The translations under genes were made by a program, and so were the position numbers. The notes under the pieces were generated by a model. That model made no database searches. It saw only the letters and a program-made list of their open reading frames with translations, and was not told the origin of the DNA. Below, in pieces: positions 45,924-56,880 of a DNA stretch of 64,000 nucleotides; the first letter of the stretch is position 1; the number at the start of each line of letters is the position of its first letter. Origin of the DNA: Tretioscincus oriximinensis (taxonomy: Eukaryota; Chordata; Lepidosauria; Squamata; Gymnophthalmidae); the NCBI GenBank assembly GCA_022410635.1, contig JAJVDF010000493.1:314134-378133 (forward strand), written 5' to 3'.

Positions 45924-46037
45924 AATAGCCGTGTTAGTCTTAGAATGTCCAGCAAGAGGGATTGGAAACTTTTATACACTCGTATACACAAGTTTCCAAT
46001 CCCTCTTGCTGGATGTTCTAAGACTAACATGGCTATT
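45924..46037. repeat. Foldback repeat, 47-bp arms
   Basis: Arms 45924-45970 and 45991-46037 are reverse complements over 47 bases with three differences, all of the wobble (G-T) type, around a 20-base loop. The left end TTTCAGAGTAATAGCC then TGTTAGTCT matches the start of the element at 59810, so both belong to one family. Confidence 0.85.
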
Positions 46038-46038
46038 T

Positions 46039-46107
46039 CACTACTTAACCTTCCAAATGCAAGATGGATTGAATCAATCCATCTTGCATTTGGAAGGTTA
46101 AGTAGTG
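46039..46107. repeat. Perfect 69-bp palindrome
   Basis: Arms 46039-46072 and 46074-46107 are exact reverse complements of 34 bases with a single base (46073) at the centre. It sits one base after the 47-bp-arm foldback. Such uninterrupted palindromes are unstable and often young. Confidence 0.92.
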
Positions 46108-46189
46108 TTTTTATTTCCGGGATTGTAAACAAGACAAAAAAAATTGTTTCAATTTTTTGTTTGAAGTATCTGAGAGAATGATACCCAGC

Positions 46190-46600
46190 TTTACACAGAT
46201 GTTCCCAAGAAACTGTTTCAGGGGCATTTGGAAGTGAGCTAAATTCTGCTGTCAGAAATGGTAGTGGAATTAATCTTTCTCGCCAGCAGCTCCAAACCAG
46301 AAGAAAATAGTAGGTTTGGCGTATTACATTTCCAAGTGATAAGTAGGAACAAAACTTCAGCACTGTAAATCACTTCATTACTCTCCAACCATTCCAAAAT
46401 CATACCTGGCTTGGACGTCTTTTCAGCAGTCCACAAAAAATGCTGAACCATGGAAATCTTTCTATAGGAAGAGCAAATGATGCATTCTAGGTCATCCATG
46501 TTTACACAATTCTGGTGCACCCCCTCCTTCACTGTGATTGGGCAAAAATATTCCCTATTTTTCAGAAAGGTTTTCATGCAAATTTAAAGAAATATTCTAT
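46190..46600 (-). mobile_element. Possible L1 ORF2 C-terminal fragment
   Basis: A minus-strand open frame of 112 codons ends near 46239. It has FLWTAEKTSKPGMILEWLES, loosely like the WK...EEW helix of L1 ORF2. The match is weak. Confidence 0.3.
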
Positions 46601-46753
46601 TTATTTATTAATGAGATGCAAAAGTAGTATAAATAGTATTTAACTCCTGTAGTCAGTGGGTTTTTTCCTTCCAGTTCTGTGAATAGATTATTCTGTGCTT
46701 ATATTTGGTTGCATCATAATGTGTACATGTGAGCAATTTTTATTTTCTTCAAG

Positions 46754-46924
46754 GAAGCCCTAACTCTAATTCAGAAAGCAGAAGCTGAACAGAATTCATT
46801 ATGTGCAGCTCTCTTACGAACTTCAATTCCTATGAAGACCAAAGTGCCACCTCCTCCTATACTGACTGCCAGATCATATTGTTCCATGATATTTAAACCA
46901 GCACAATTTGCTCCAGATGTTAAG
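46754..46924 (+). CDS. CFAP54: CFAP54 exon 20 of window
   Basis: Acceptor TTCTTCAAG, donor AAG/GTTAAT (a weak GTTA donor); 57 codons, phase 0 to 0. Peptide EALTLIQKAEAEQNSLCAAL then a proline-rich KVPPPPILTARS ahead of the fibronectin-III-like segment. Confidence 0.89.
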
Positions 46925-47386
46925 GTTAATTCTTTTTGAGTTTGCCTATATCATGCTGTATGTGTATCGCTGTGTATATTGCTAGGCCATTTGACAATTA
47001 AAGTTAGCCATGGGTCACCTGTAAGCCTAGGTCTGTGAAAGACTAGATTCTTTATTAAACCATGAGTTTATATAATATCTGGAAGAATCCTAGCAATAGT
47101 TGCTATAGTTTTATAAAACATGGGCAATTGTCACTGACAAAGGCCCAAATAGGATTGAAATACTTTTGTCAGCCACTGGCAACCATTTTGGCATCAGTTG
47201 CCTTACAAATGCAACATTTAATAATTTGACAGTAACTAAGAAGAATTTGGATAACAGATTTTGAACTGGTTCACAATGGACAAGGGTAATAGAGGGTCTT
47301 TATCTTGTATTTTTTCTTGTAACCTGGGAGGCGGCGGAATGCCTCTTGTAGCCATCTGCTAGGAGAATAATTACATAAAGATGTTT
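46925..47386. other. Intron after exon 20
   Basis: No element recognised until the hAT target site. Confidence 0.45.
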
Positions 47387-47394
47387 ATCTAAAG

Positions 47395-48121
47395 CAGTAT
47401 GGTTCAGGCCCACCAAGCCATTTTTATGGCCTGCGAAGGGGCCAGGCGGCCGCTGAGCACTCCACAGGAGATTCCCTGACAGCGCCCATGTTAGGGGAAC
47501 TCTACCCTCCGTTCCCCCATCATGGACCTAACAGAGGGCGGACTTCCCCTAACATGGCGACTCCCATGCGGAACATAAGCCAGTACTGAAGGTGGGAATC
47601 AGCCGGCCTTGGTTTGCGTTGAAGCAGCAAGGCAGTCGCCTGCTCCTTTTGGCCGTAACACCCGCTGGTGTTACGGCCGAAGGGAGCAGGGGAGACAGCT
47701 GCGATTGCAGCTGCCTGCTCTCTTCAGCCGTAACAGGAGTACGGTGTTACGATCGAAGCGAACAGGTGGCTGCGAGTGCCGGCGTCTTGGGCCAAGACAC
47801 CAGCACTCGCATCTGCCTGGCCTCTTCGCCACCAATTTGCCCAAGATNCCGACATTCAACAATGCCACTTCTGGAATCTGCTTCTGGGAATATCATCCGG
47901 AGTGACATCACTTCCTGTCCCTGCCCCAGAACTGATGTCACTTCCGAGACAGGGCAGGAAGTGACATCAGGANTGTGAGGGCCAGAGTGACAACACTTCC
48001 TGTCCCACCCCGGAAGTGACGTTACTTTCGGGGCGGGGCGGGGAGTGATGTCACTCTGGTCCTTACACTNCTGCAATAATGTTTGATCATCCCTCAGGTA
48101 CAAAAAGGTTGGACCACACTG
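47395..48121. mobile_element. hAT family B, copy 2 (727 bp)
   Basis: Right end GGTTGGACCACACTG as in copy 1; left end CAGTATGGTTCAGGCCC is more diverged. An exact 8-bp duplication ATCTAAAG flanks it (47387-47394 and 48122-48129). The right third holds the same TGACATCACTTCC-like array as copy 1, including a GAAGTGACGTTAC site. No transposase. Confidence 0.88.
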
Positions 48122-48378
48122 ATCTAAAGCATGCTTATGGGCTTATACAACTTGTTTTGTAAAACTTATTATTTCTTGTGTTCTAGACAACTTTTAAATC
48201 TTAAAATGTCAAAATAACTATTTAACACTGGATGTAAGAGTACAGAAATGGTACTTTTCTTGTGCATGAACTTGAACATATTTTAGGACAATAAAGTTAA
48301 TAACTACTAATTTTCCTTTTTGATATTTTAATAGACTTATGTCTTGCAATTCATTATATTTTCTTTTTTGTTTTTAAG

Positions 48379-48471
48379 GTTTCATGGTACAGTATTTTTG
48401 GATGTATAGCACAAGGAAGTAATCCAAAAGTCCGGTTAAATGATTACAATCTCAAGAATACAGCAGAAATG
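48379..48471 (+). CDS. CFAP54: CFAP54 exon 21 of window (FN3-like, start)
   Basis: Acceptor TTTTTAAG, donor ATG/GTAAAG; 31 codons, phase 0 to 0. VSWYSIFGCIAQGSNPKVRL looks like early strands of a fibronectin-III fold, with the typical tryptophan in VSWY. Confidence 0.87.
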
Positions 48472-49396
48472 GTAAAGATTTCTTGTATATAATATACCTA
48501 TGTGAACGTTTTTGTGCTGATTGATTACTTTAATGCCCAAAAACCATTAGGGCAATCTGCAGTCAAATCACCTTAGCTTGAAGAAATACGTCTGTATGTT
48601 AAACTTTTGAATATTTGTAACATTATTTAATACTCTTAATTGATCTATTTTTATTCTTTGTACATCTCCTTAAGATTATATTTTAATCAAAAGTAATATT
48701 TTAAATAACGTAAGTAAATAAATAAATATATTCCAGTCAATATCTGAATGCATAATTACAAACCTCTTTAGATGAAATGAGTCTGGTGTGATGGTCAAAA
48801 TGAAACACTGCAGAGGACTGAAGCTAAGATTCATTATTCATTCTGGGACTCTGCAAACATCCTTCAGTGACTTTGTCAATAATGCACAAGCTAAAATCTG
48901 AAACTTTGTAGATAGGATTCAAATATTTATTAAAGTAATGTTTTATAAGAAATATAGGTTTTGGAGGGTTATTTCCACCAATGGTACTATGATGGAAAAG
49001 ATTAAAATTCCTTACAAAAGAAGAAAATGCTTGTTTTCTAATTTCTAAAATGCCAGAGCTTGGCTACCCCTCCGGCTTCCACAAGAGGAATTTAGCAACT
49101 CATAAGGAATTTGCTATATTTTGAAGTTTAATTTTCCTAGAAGATTCTCTTAGAAGAGAATAAATGAGACTATGGGACATTTCTTTCTGTTTTCTTTTAA
49201 AATACTAAGTCAACAGATATATGTATTTTAGGTGTAATTTGAATATAATATGCATTGATTTCTTGCCCCAGGTTTTACTGAAATCTACTGTAGACTTTGT
49301 TTTCATGTTTTCTGTATGTGCTTGTGCCAGATATATAAATGCATTGCCATGTTAGATGAATAAGTAGCAATTGTTTTATATTTTGCTTATTTTAAG
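48472..49396. other. Intron between exons 21 and 22
   Basis: AT-rich, no element recognised. Confidence 0.5.
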
Positions 49397-49582
49397 GTTC
49401 CAGTGAATGAAACTTGCATATTGAAAGTAGAAGGCCTAGAGACCAACCAAAGCTATATATTTGCAGTTGCAGCATATGACTCAAGGGGAAACCTTATTGG
49501 TGATAGTATTGGAGAATCAACAAAACCACTGCTTGCTTATCCTCCACTTTCTTCTATTACTATCCGAGCATACTTAATTCAG
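49397..49582 (+). CDS. CFAP54: CFAP54 exon 22 of window (FN3-like, end)
   Basis: Acceptor TATTTTAAG, donor CAG/GTAATT; 62 codons, phase 0 to 0. LKVEGLETNQSYIFAVAAYD matches the FN3 signature of a leucine followed by a conserved tyrosine and FAVAAYD, then GDSIGESTKPLLA. Together with exon 21 it forms one fibronectin-III-like module, probably a protein-contact surface. Confidence 0.91.
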
Positions 49583-49780
49583 GTAATTTTTAGTTTAGAA
49601 CTGCTAGAGTTTTTTGAGCTTTTTTACCCCCCTATATGCAGATATTTCACTACCCAGCTAAGCAATATATTTAGTAAGATGTTGGTTTACTTCTAGTCAA
49701 AGGTAGGCTACATGTAGCTTTTCCTGTGCAACTTTCAATAATGGATTGCTGTGTCCTATGTTGTTGCTTTCCTAGGACCT

Positions 49781-50027
49781 TGTTTATTTATTTGTTTGTT
49801 TGTACATATATCCTGCCCTATACCCGAAGGTCTCAGGGCGCCCAACCAAAGGGCAACACATATAACTTTTGTTATTTTCTCCACAACATAGGTGGAGCTG
49901 AGAGAATTATTCTAAAGAACTGTGACTGGCCCAAAGTCACCCATCTGGCTTTCATGGAGGAGTGGGGAATTGAATCGGGAGACTAACAGATAAGAGTCCA
50001 ACACTAACCACTACACCAAACTAGTGT
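49781..50027 (-). mobile_element. tRNA-derived SINE, reversed
   Basis: Reverse complement of the SINE at 31107 over nearly its full length: tail TATCCTGCCCTATACCCGAA, body AACTGTGACTGGCCCAAAGT and head with CCAACACTAACCACTACACC. It lies in the intron between exons 22 and 23. Confidence 0.85.
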
Positions 50028-50475
50028 ATTGTTGTATTGCCTTGGTGATATTTGTTTATTTGTTGCATTGCAATAAATTTCTACAATGTATTGAGTTGTT
50101 GGGTAGGAGATACAATCCCATACTTTTAGTTTTCTGACAACTTTCCTCTTTGTTTGGATTCAGATTGGTCCTTTTATTAGGTTTGAGTTACTTCTTTTGA
50201 ATGTTCCATAGATGTGGTCTATCTGTGTATTAATTGTTAATATGTCAGAATATTGAGTATTCTGGTATTGAGGTGCTCTTTTGCTTTCTTTGGAATGGTC
50301 TCTTACACTTGGTTCAGTATTGATCAATGCAATTTTTAAAATAAAATGCATATCTTATTTTTTATTTAATATTAGTAGTATACAGTAAAAGTACTGCTTC
50401 TGATTATTGACTGAAATAAATGATTCATTATATTAACTAAGAAATAAAAATGAAACATTTATTTTTTTCTTTTAG

Positions 50476-50618
50476 ACAGCTTTTCAGATTGAATACTTCG
50501 CACTATCCAAAAAGGCATTTCAGCCACTCTGGGACTTTTTCATCTTGGCACCATGCACTCCTGTTATTGATGTCAAAGTTAGTTCTATAAGCAGCAGTCT
50601 AGCTGTACCTCGCATCAG
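50476..50618 (+). CDS. CFAP54: CFAP54 exon 23 of window
   Basis: Acceptor TTCTTTTAG, donor CAG/GTAACC; 143 nt, phase 0 to 2. Peptide TAFQIEYFALSKKAFQPLWD then FFILAPCTPVIDVKV. Confidence 0.89.
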
Positions 50619-50654
50619 GTAACCAGAAGAATCAAACAAGATTCCTCTAAATGC

Positions 50655-50800
50655 CATTTGCAGGGGGGTCTAGAGCAAATGAAAGTTTTGCTTCCTTCTG
50701 CTTAAGAATGCCCAGAAGTAATTAGTGGTCCAATATGTGAGATAGAATGTTGGATTAGATGGGCCATTGCCCAATTTAGCTGGACTCATGTATTTAGGAA
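50655..50800 (+). mobile_element. CR1 LINE 3' fragment
   Basis: Matches 27110-27275 (ATGCCATTTGCAGG, AATGCCCAGAAG, TTGGATTAGATGGGCCATTG). The last phrase is typical of the CR1 3' end. Confidence 0.6.
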
Positions 50801-50899
50801 ACAAATTGCAAATTATTAGGGGCTTCCCCTCCCATTTAATGAATAGAAAATCAGTGAGTTAGTTACTTAAGTGTAATCAGTATTGCAGATTATCTAAAT

Positions 50900-51061
50900 C
50901 AGCATGGCCTGCCAAGCCATTTTTGTGGCCCGCGAAGGGGCCAGGTGGCCACTGAGCACTCCGCAGGGGGTTCCCTGATGGCAAGCATACTGTTAGTTTG
51001 GCAATTCCCACCTTCAGTACTGGCTCCTGTTCCACATGAGAGTCGCCATGTTACCACACTG
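50900..51061. mobile_element. hAT family B, copy 3 (162 bp, rearranged)
   Basis: Left part CCATTTTTGTGGCCCGCGAA as in copies 1 and 2; right end CCACACTG. An exact 8-bp duplication ATCTAAAT flanks it (50892-50899 and 51062-51069). The block 51004-51053 is the reverse complement of 47551-47600 in copy 2. Confidence 0.87.
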
Positions 51062-51395
51062 ATCTAAATATTAATTGTATTTTTTTCTTGGTCAAGTANA
51101 TTTTAAAAAAGCTTGAATAATACCTAGAGAATACTAATTACGTATAGTAGGCTGCTTGTTTAAACTTTGCATCATAGGCTGTGTCAGCATGGCAGCTCTG
51201 TGTAGTATATTCTTTAGCAATTATGTTACAGCTAGGAAGGGAAGGTAGCATATGAAGGAGAAGGATGTGCATGTTTTCACTTTCATTTTAATGATTAGTA
51301 ATGCTTTTAGTGGATGACATCAAAGGCTAATATTTGTATTTTTGCTTTCTGTTATAAAGAACATTTATGCTATTTGNCTTTTAAATATTTTACAG

Positions 51396-51543
51396 GATAA
51401 ATCCTGACACTTTGTCTCAAGCATCTCCAAACCTACTACATCTCTTCACTAGAAGCATTTTTATTATCAGTGATATCAGTGTAATTGAAGGAGCTCTTTT
51501 CTGTGATTCTGTTTGTATTAATGAGCTCAAATACAGTAGACAG
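51396..51543 (+). CDS. CFAP54: CFAP54 exon 24 of window
   Basis: Acceptor ATTTTACAG, donor CAG/GTATGT; 148 nt; its first base completes an arginine codon. Peptide INPDTLSQASPNLLHLFTRS then SVCINELKYSRQ. Confidence 0.89.
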
Positions 51544-52226
51544 GTATGTGTAATACCATGTTTTTAAAAATGATTTTGCAAGTAATCTTATCTCAGGACA
51601 GTAAGTGCTGGCCAGGATTACTGTTGTTTAAAATAACTGGCCTAGTTAAATACTTACTGGACTTGGTTATTTCCTAATTTATCACAAGGTGCTCTAGATA
51701 TTGGATTGATTACTNTTTTGTTACATTCTGATTCTTCTGCATTTATGGGCAAACAGAATAACAAGAAATTAGTTTTAAAAACCCCTGTATTTCTGCGAAT
51801 GAGGATAGTTAGAGTTTCAAGAAAAATGCAAGACAGCAGTGCTATGTCTTTAATAGGTGTGTCAAAGAGGAAATTAGATGCTATCAGCATTATAAGTTGC
51901 ATTCACTGATTTTTTTTCTTTGCCGTACCCATTAATGATGCAGTACTGCTTTTTCTAGTAATTCAAAAGATACCTGCCTTAGATGCTGAATATCCACATT
52001 TCTATCCACAGTTCATGATTTTGATACTTTATAAGACATGTCTATAGACAATTAGAATCTGATAAAAATATAGTTTTCTGAGCTGTTAGGACAAATACTA
52101 AGTTTATAAAATACCCCTTTTGAAAATTAGGGTTCTATAATTCTTTATTAGACTCTATATTCCTAATATTTTAAGTTTTCCATAATCTTTATGGTTTATT
52201 ATCCGTGTGATATTTTTCTTTTCCAG
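51544..52226. other. Intron between exons 24 and 25
   Basis: No element recognised. A 67-codon open frame at 51706-51909 has no known motifs. Confidence 0.45.
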
Positions 52227-52382
52227 GTTGCTAGAATTGCTGAATGTGGCCGAATGCTTGTGGCCATTGAACTTAGTAACTGGTTGAATGATGTGAACTA
52301 TGCACTACAATCTGTGGTTAATTGTTACGGACTTATTGCTCCTCTGATCTATCATAGAATTCCTTCTAAGCCAGTCATTCAG
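52227..52382 (+). CDS. CFAP54: CFAP54 exon 25 of window
   Basis: Acceptor TCTTTTCCAG, donor CAG/GTAATT; 52 codons, phase 0 to 0. Peptide VARIAECGRMLVAIELSNWL then YALQSVVNCYGLIAPL, strongly family-like. Confidence 0.91.
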
Positions 52383-54210
52383 GTAATTNTTTGAAAGATT
52401 TTACTTAAGAAGTAAATACTTCTTAAGAAGTAGTTTGGAATTATTAGCAATTATTAGCTGAAGTGATTCAAAATAAAGATAGGTGAGTACAGAGGTTGTC
52501 AGTTGCAGTAATTTCACTTTATTTGTGGGCTGGGTATTGATTAAGCAGTGTGTTAAACTTTTCAGCTACATAGGAAAGAAAAGATCTAACCCTATGCTTT
52601 AAGCTCCTTACCCACTATTTATATTGTGTCTTTTTTCACATTCATCATAGACCTTTTCTGCACAGTTTCCAGAACACTCTTTCTAATGCAGAGTATGACA
52701 AACACTATTCATTACCTATCAGAAGTTTCTTCCACACTATGGGATAAATCCCAAAACGGGATTTAAACTTGGCATAACGTAATCCCCAAATCCATTCATA
52801 TTACTTCAGAAATCCACACAGAGTTGCAAGAGCCAACCCATGAAGAACCAGGAAGTCACTGTGATTTTGCAGACCTGGCTGGCATCTTCCCGATGTACAC
52901 TATGAAAGCAGCAGTGCCATAGAATACATCAGCAGAAACACCAGTGATAAGTTATTTCGTGACAAAGGAGCTTTTCCCTGGGTGGACCCCAGGAAGACAG
53001 GGAAAGCGGAGGCATTATGATAATCTTACCAACTTGGTAGGAGAACCTTGTGTGGAAGTGGCCGTAGTCCAGCAGGATATTTTCTTTCATAAGTGCTGTC
53101 TATGTGCTGGTTATCAGAGTCAGTTCATTGCTCCTTTACAGCCAGGGTTCTTGCAGAATAAGGGTTGTAATCCTCTAATTTGTGGCAGACCACACTTTGA
53201 GCACTCTGCTTTATAAATATGTGTTTATTCTGGAAAGAAATCTTGAAGGATGTAGTAATGTAAGCAAAAGATGAAGAGAAGTATCCATATTCTTAAAGAA
53301 AGAAAAAAGGATGCTTCTTAAATACCGTTGTTACTTCTTTCACTCCTGTGGAGCCATGCTCCTCTTAATACAACAGGTGGCAACAATTTATATTAGCTAT
53401 TCATTTAACTTACATCCCAAGGCTAAGTTCTTGCTTGAGGAAAAAGATTAATGAAACCAGGGTTACCCCATATGAATCTAGGTTTTTTTTTACTCAGTTC
53501 CAAACTAGGTTTTCTGGCCAAACAGGGATCAGAAGATTCTAGTTTTGCTTTGGAGCAATTGTCCTTACTTCAGGAAAACATGGTGGGTTGTGAGCATGGA
53601 CATGTTCCCTGCTGTCCAATCCTATCACTGTGGGTGTGTCTACTCAACATCCCCTTTTCCCCTTTGCTGCCTTCCATCAAGGCAACATTGTTACTAGGTG
53701 CCTGGTTAGCTTTCCATTCCCATAGCCTCACATTCAATTCACTGGAATTCACACCCATTTTTTCCTCAAGTGAGAACCCAGCCCAAGAGTTTTTGTCCCA
53801 TTCTGTCAGACAAAGAGATTATAGTGTCCACCCTCCTCTGTCTCTTTTCTACCCTCTTTGAAATGAAACAGCAATAGAGGTTTTTTTTGGAAGAAGAGAT
53901 ATTTTTGTTTCCTAGCATCCACTTTTGCCCCAAAGATGGGATTGATAAAGCAATTTCTTTGGTAAAAGTATTCTGTTGGGGATGGTAGTGTTGAATACTA
54001 TCAAACTGGGCCTGATTCCCAGTTGGCTCAAAGATACTTCCATGCAATTTTCTTAGCAGAGATACAGAAGTGGTTTGCCAGTGCATGTTTCTGGGGAAAG
54101 GCCTGGGATCAAATCAGTCACCCTTTAGTTTCTAGATTCTTTGCATTATAACTAAGTCACATCCTTCCCAATAAGAGCATATATCATAATAACGATCTAC
54201 TATAAATTAC
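52383..54210. other. Intron between exons 25 and 26
   Basis: About 52640-53090 has short repeated phrases (TTCCACACTATGGG, TTGTGTGGAAGTGGCC) that suggest a DNA transposon I cannot delimit. An open frame of 136 codons at 53451-53861 has no recognisable domain and is treated as chance. Confidence 0.4.
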
Positions 54211-54276
54211 TCTGAAAAGGTAAAGCAGACAGGTATTGGTTACAAAGTTTTGTACTGTCTGCTTTACCTTTTCAGA
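54211..54276. repeat. Perfect 22-bp hairpin
   Basis: Arms 54211-54232 and 54255-54276 are exact reverse complements (TCTGAAAAGGTAAAGCAGAC then AG) with a 22-base loop. Size and shape resemble a pre-miRNA or a small MITE. It lies 64 bases before exon 26. Confidence 0.85.
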
Positions 54277-54340
54277 TTAATACATTCATATTACGTATTT
54301 CAGATGTCCTTGTCATATATATTATGTCCTTGTATTTCAG

Positions 54341-54463
54341 ATAATTATTAAATGTCTTACTGTCCTTCAAGAAATTCCTACTACTACATTGCAAAGAAAA
54401 CCAACAGCATGTTTTGAGAGCATTCAGCACATGATAGCCTGTTCTTCTCTTTTTGCAATAAAG
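54341..54463 (+). CDS. CFAP54: CFAP54 exon 26 of window
   Basis: Acceptor TGTATTTCAG, donor AAG/GTATTT; 41 codons, phase 0 to 0. Peptide IIIKCLTVLQEIPTTTLQRK then CFESIQHMIACSSLFAIK. A second TTTCAG acceptor at 54303 would add 37 bases and break the frame. A perfect 22-bp hairpin ends 64 bases upstream. Confidence 0.88.
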
Positions 54464-55039
54464 GTATTTATTTTACCCACAATTTTCTATGAAACATATT
54501 GAACAAACTATGTAAGAATTAGAGAATTTTAATTNTTTTTAATTGGTGCTATTTGTATAAGATTGATAATATTATTTTATTCTATCTTAGTCCGATTTGT
54601 TTTATATTTTTGATAATTTTTTGATATGGTCAATGGACTAATCAAGAAACCTAAATCAGTATAAGATGTAATATATTTAGAATTATTATGGTGTATGTGT
54701 TTTTTCACTCCATAGTAGTACTGAGTGTACTAGATGAACATAGTAAATAATATTTCAAAAAACATTGCTGTGAAGTATTAGAAAATTATGAAGACTTTTG
54801 CACAAGCATGTACATTCACAAATATTTAAAATTGAGTTTTTAAGACACCACAAGATTTTTACAGACGTTTTTACAGAAGTTATGAATGTTAACAAAAATA
54901 TAATTTTTGTTACTTACTTTATTTTTTTTGTAAAGGGCCATGTACATTGATGGTGCTCTATTACTACTTACTACTAATAATAATTGTATATTTTTGATGT
55001 ATAATTTTGCATGTTATAAATTCAATTAGAAGAAGAAAA

Positions 55040-55400
55040 GTTTAATGATTAGTCCTTTGGCCATATCATACAAAATTAAAATACTATGTATAAAATATAC
55101 TTCAAAAATGAGTTAAAACCATTGTTAAAATTCTGTTTCGGGACCATTACGGCTTGTAATCTGGCAGCCTTGAAGATACACTACCAGACGAGTAGCCTTG
55201 TTTATCTGTCCATTCCACTTAGGAGCCAGTGAAGTTTTTCTCTTTTATCTTAAACTTGTCCTGTTGGAAACATGGAGGTTAGATAGCTGTCCCTAAGATT
55301 ACTATAAAAGGTACAATCAAACAGGATATGGGACGTGTCCTCTAATTTTTTAAATTCAATTCCACATAGCAATTCAACCAGATCTCTGGAATCCAGAAAT
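55040..55400 (-). mobile_element. R4/Dong-like LINE 3' fragment (tentative)
   Basis: Minus-strand translation gives EDTSHILFDCTFYSNLRDSY and later CIFKAARLQAVMV, resembling the C-terminal His/Cys region and final helix of R4/Dong LINEs. The tail resembles the one at 25020. Confidence 0.5.
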
Positions 55401-55404
55401 CAGT

Positions 55405-55820
55405 ATATGGTGGAAAGAATGTTTGGTGGCGTCAACAGCAATTCTAGTTTTGGGATGGAAGAATAATGCAATATGGATTATTGCATTACTTTGGAAAACT
55501 GGTACAAACATCTGGTAAAACTACTACGATTCGATCTGGAGGAGAGAATGATATACATGGGCCTACAAAGTGATAAAAACTATATAAGGAAGTGGAAAAG
55601 CTTATTGGATAATCAGATTCTAAGAAATGTTTGAGAAGAGATTATAAAGATAAGAAACATTTTGTATTGCTAGAGCTTTTGTTCCCACTGCCATCTGCTG
55701 GAGAAGGGAGGGATGGGTACGCTTTATGTTTATACACTTGTAAGTGTATAATTATATTTGAAATGTATGTTTATATGTATATCTTAATAATAATAATAAC
55801 AATAACAATAATAATAATTT
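55405..55820 (+). mobile_element. L1 LINE 3' end with TAA tail
   Basis: One frame gives ENWYKHLVKLLRFDLEERMI then KNYIRKWKSLLDN, homologous to the minus-strand L1 end at the window start. A 3' UTR follows, then a (TAA)n/(AAC) microsatellite at about 55785-55818 directly before the exon 27 acceptor. Confidence 0.7.
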
Positions 55821-55829
55821 CTCCCATAG

Positions 55830-55964
55830 GTACTGCGTTTTTGGAAAGAATATGAATTAGCAATTGTTATAATTAATTATGGGAAAAAGTTATTGGATCC
55901 TTCCCAGGCAGCAGCACACATGGCTTTATCTGCAGCAGGAGGGGATGAAGTACCAGAACAAGAA
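55830..55964 (+). CDS. CFAP54: CFAP54 exon 27 of window
   Basis: Acceptor CTCCCATAG, donor GAA/GTAATA; 45 codons, phase 0 to 0. Peptide VLRFWKEYELAIVIINYGKK then an alanine-rich DPSQAAAHMALSAAGG. An L1 tail with a TAA microsatellite abuts the acceptor region. Confidence 0.88.
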
Positions 55965-56880
55965 GTAATATTTTTGACTTTTTAAAAATGTTAAATTCTA
56001 TAAACTGTTTACCTTTCTGCATTTGACCTTGGACCAAAAAATGTTCTGGTGTAGGATATTGCTGTCCAAGCCCTAGTATAAACCAGCAGAAGCTTCACAN
56101 TCACCTGCACATTTCATCTACACAGAACAATCCCAGTTGTATTCTGAACTACAAAACTTTTGCAGGCAGGGTTTTCCCCTGGTTTGGATTAAGACAGGAA
56201 TGAATTTTGGTGCCATATCAGGAAGTACTGACAGAGGTAGTGCCAGAGGTTTGTGCAGCAGTGAGGAAAGATTGGGACTCAAGACCTCTGAGTCTCAATA
56301 CTGAGTTCTAGGACTAGATTCACCCTTCAAAACTGGGATGACACAGGTCACCCAAAACATGGATAATATAAATCCATATGGACCCTGAACAAATGTTACA
56401 TCTGCATTATTGTTGGGATTCTCCCCCTGGGACATTATTAGATATAAAATATATTATTAATATATCATTTATAGCTGGAACTAGCTATCTAGAAGAGGCC
56501 TCTGGGTAAGAAATTTTCAAAATTTCCTTGGTCAAGCTGACCTTTCCCTCAACCCTGTATACACTCAGGAACTCTCTTAATCCCTCTTTCCTCTCCCTGG
56601 GGGCACCTGTGATGGGTAGCCCTGACTCTTGCACTGTCTAACAATAGACACATTTAAATCCCATTACCAACTGGGATGTCAACTGTTTGCCTCTGGCCAA
56701 GGCAGGCTTGACTCNCTATGGGACAATCTCTTGTGCAAACTTGCCCTAGGCTTCACTATTGTTCCAAGGAAGCCACCTCTTAGTCTTCTTCCCCTTTTCT
56801 GTATACCTTTGGTCTCACTTCATTGTTCATGCCACTCAAGAGGTCATCAAAGTCTGGACCCTTGGCATGAATCATCTTCC
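55965..56880. other. Intron after exon 27
   Basis: Unrecognised sequence with N bases at about 56100 and 56715. An open frame of 87 codons at 56629 shows no motif. Confidence 0.4.

Noticed and set aside
45924..46107. CRISPR-like or prokaryotic terminator structures
   Set aside because: The sequence is vertebrate intron; the palindromes belong to insertion or template-switch events, with no regularly spaced repeats.
53451..53861. 136-codon open frame as a gene
   Set aside because: No recognisable domain, no splice or promoter context, and an overlapping frame on the other strand; probably chance.
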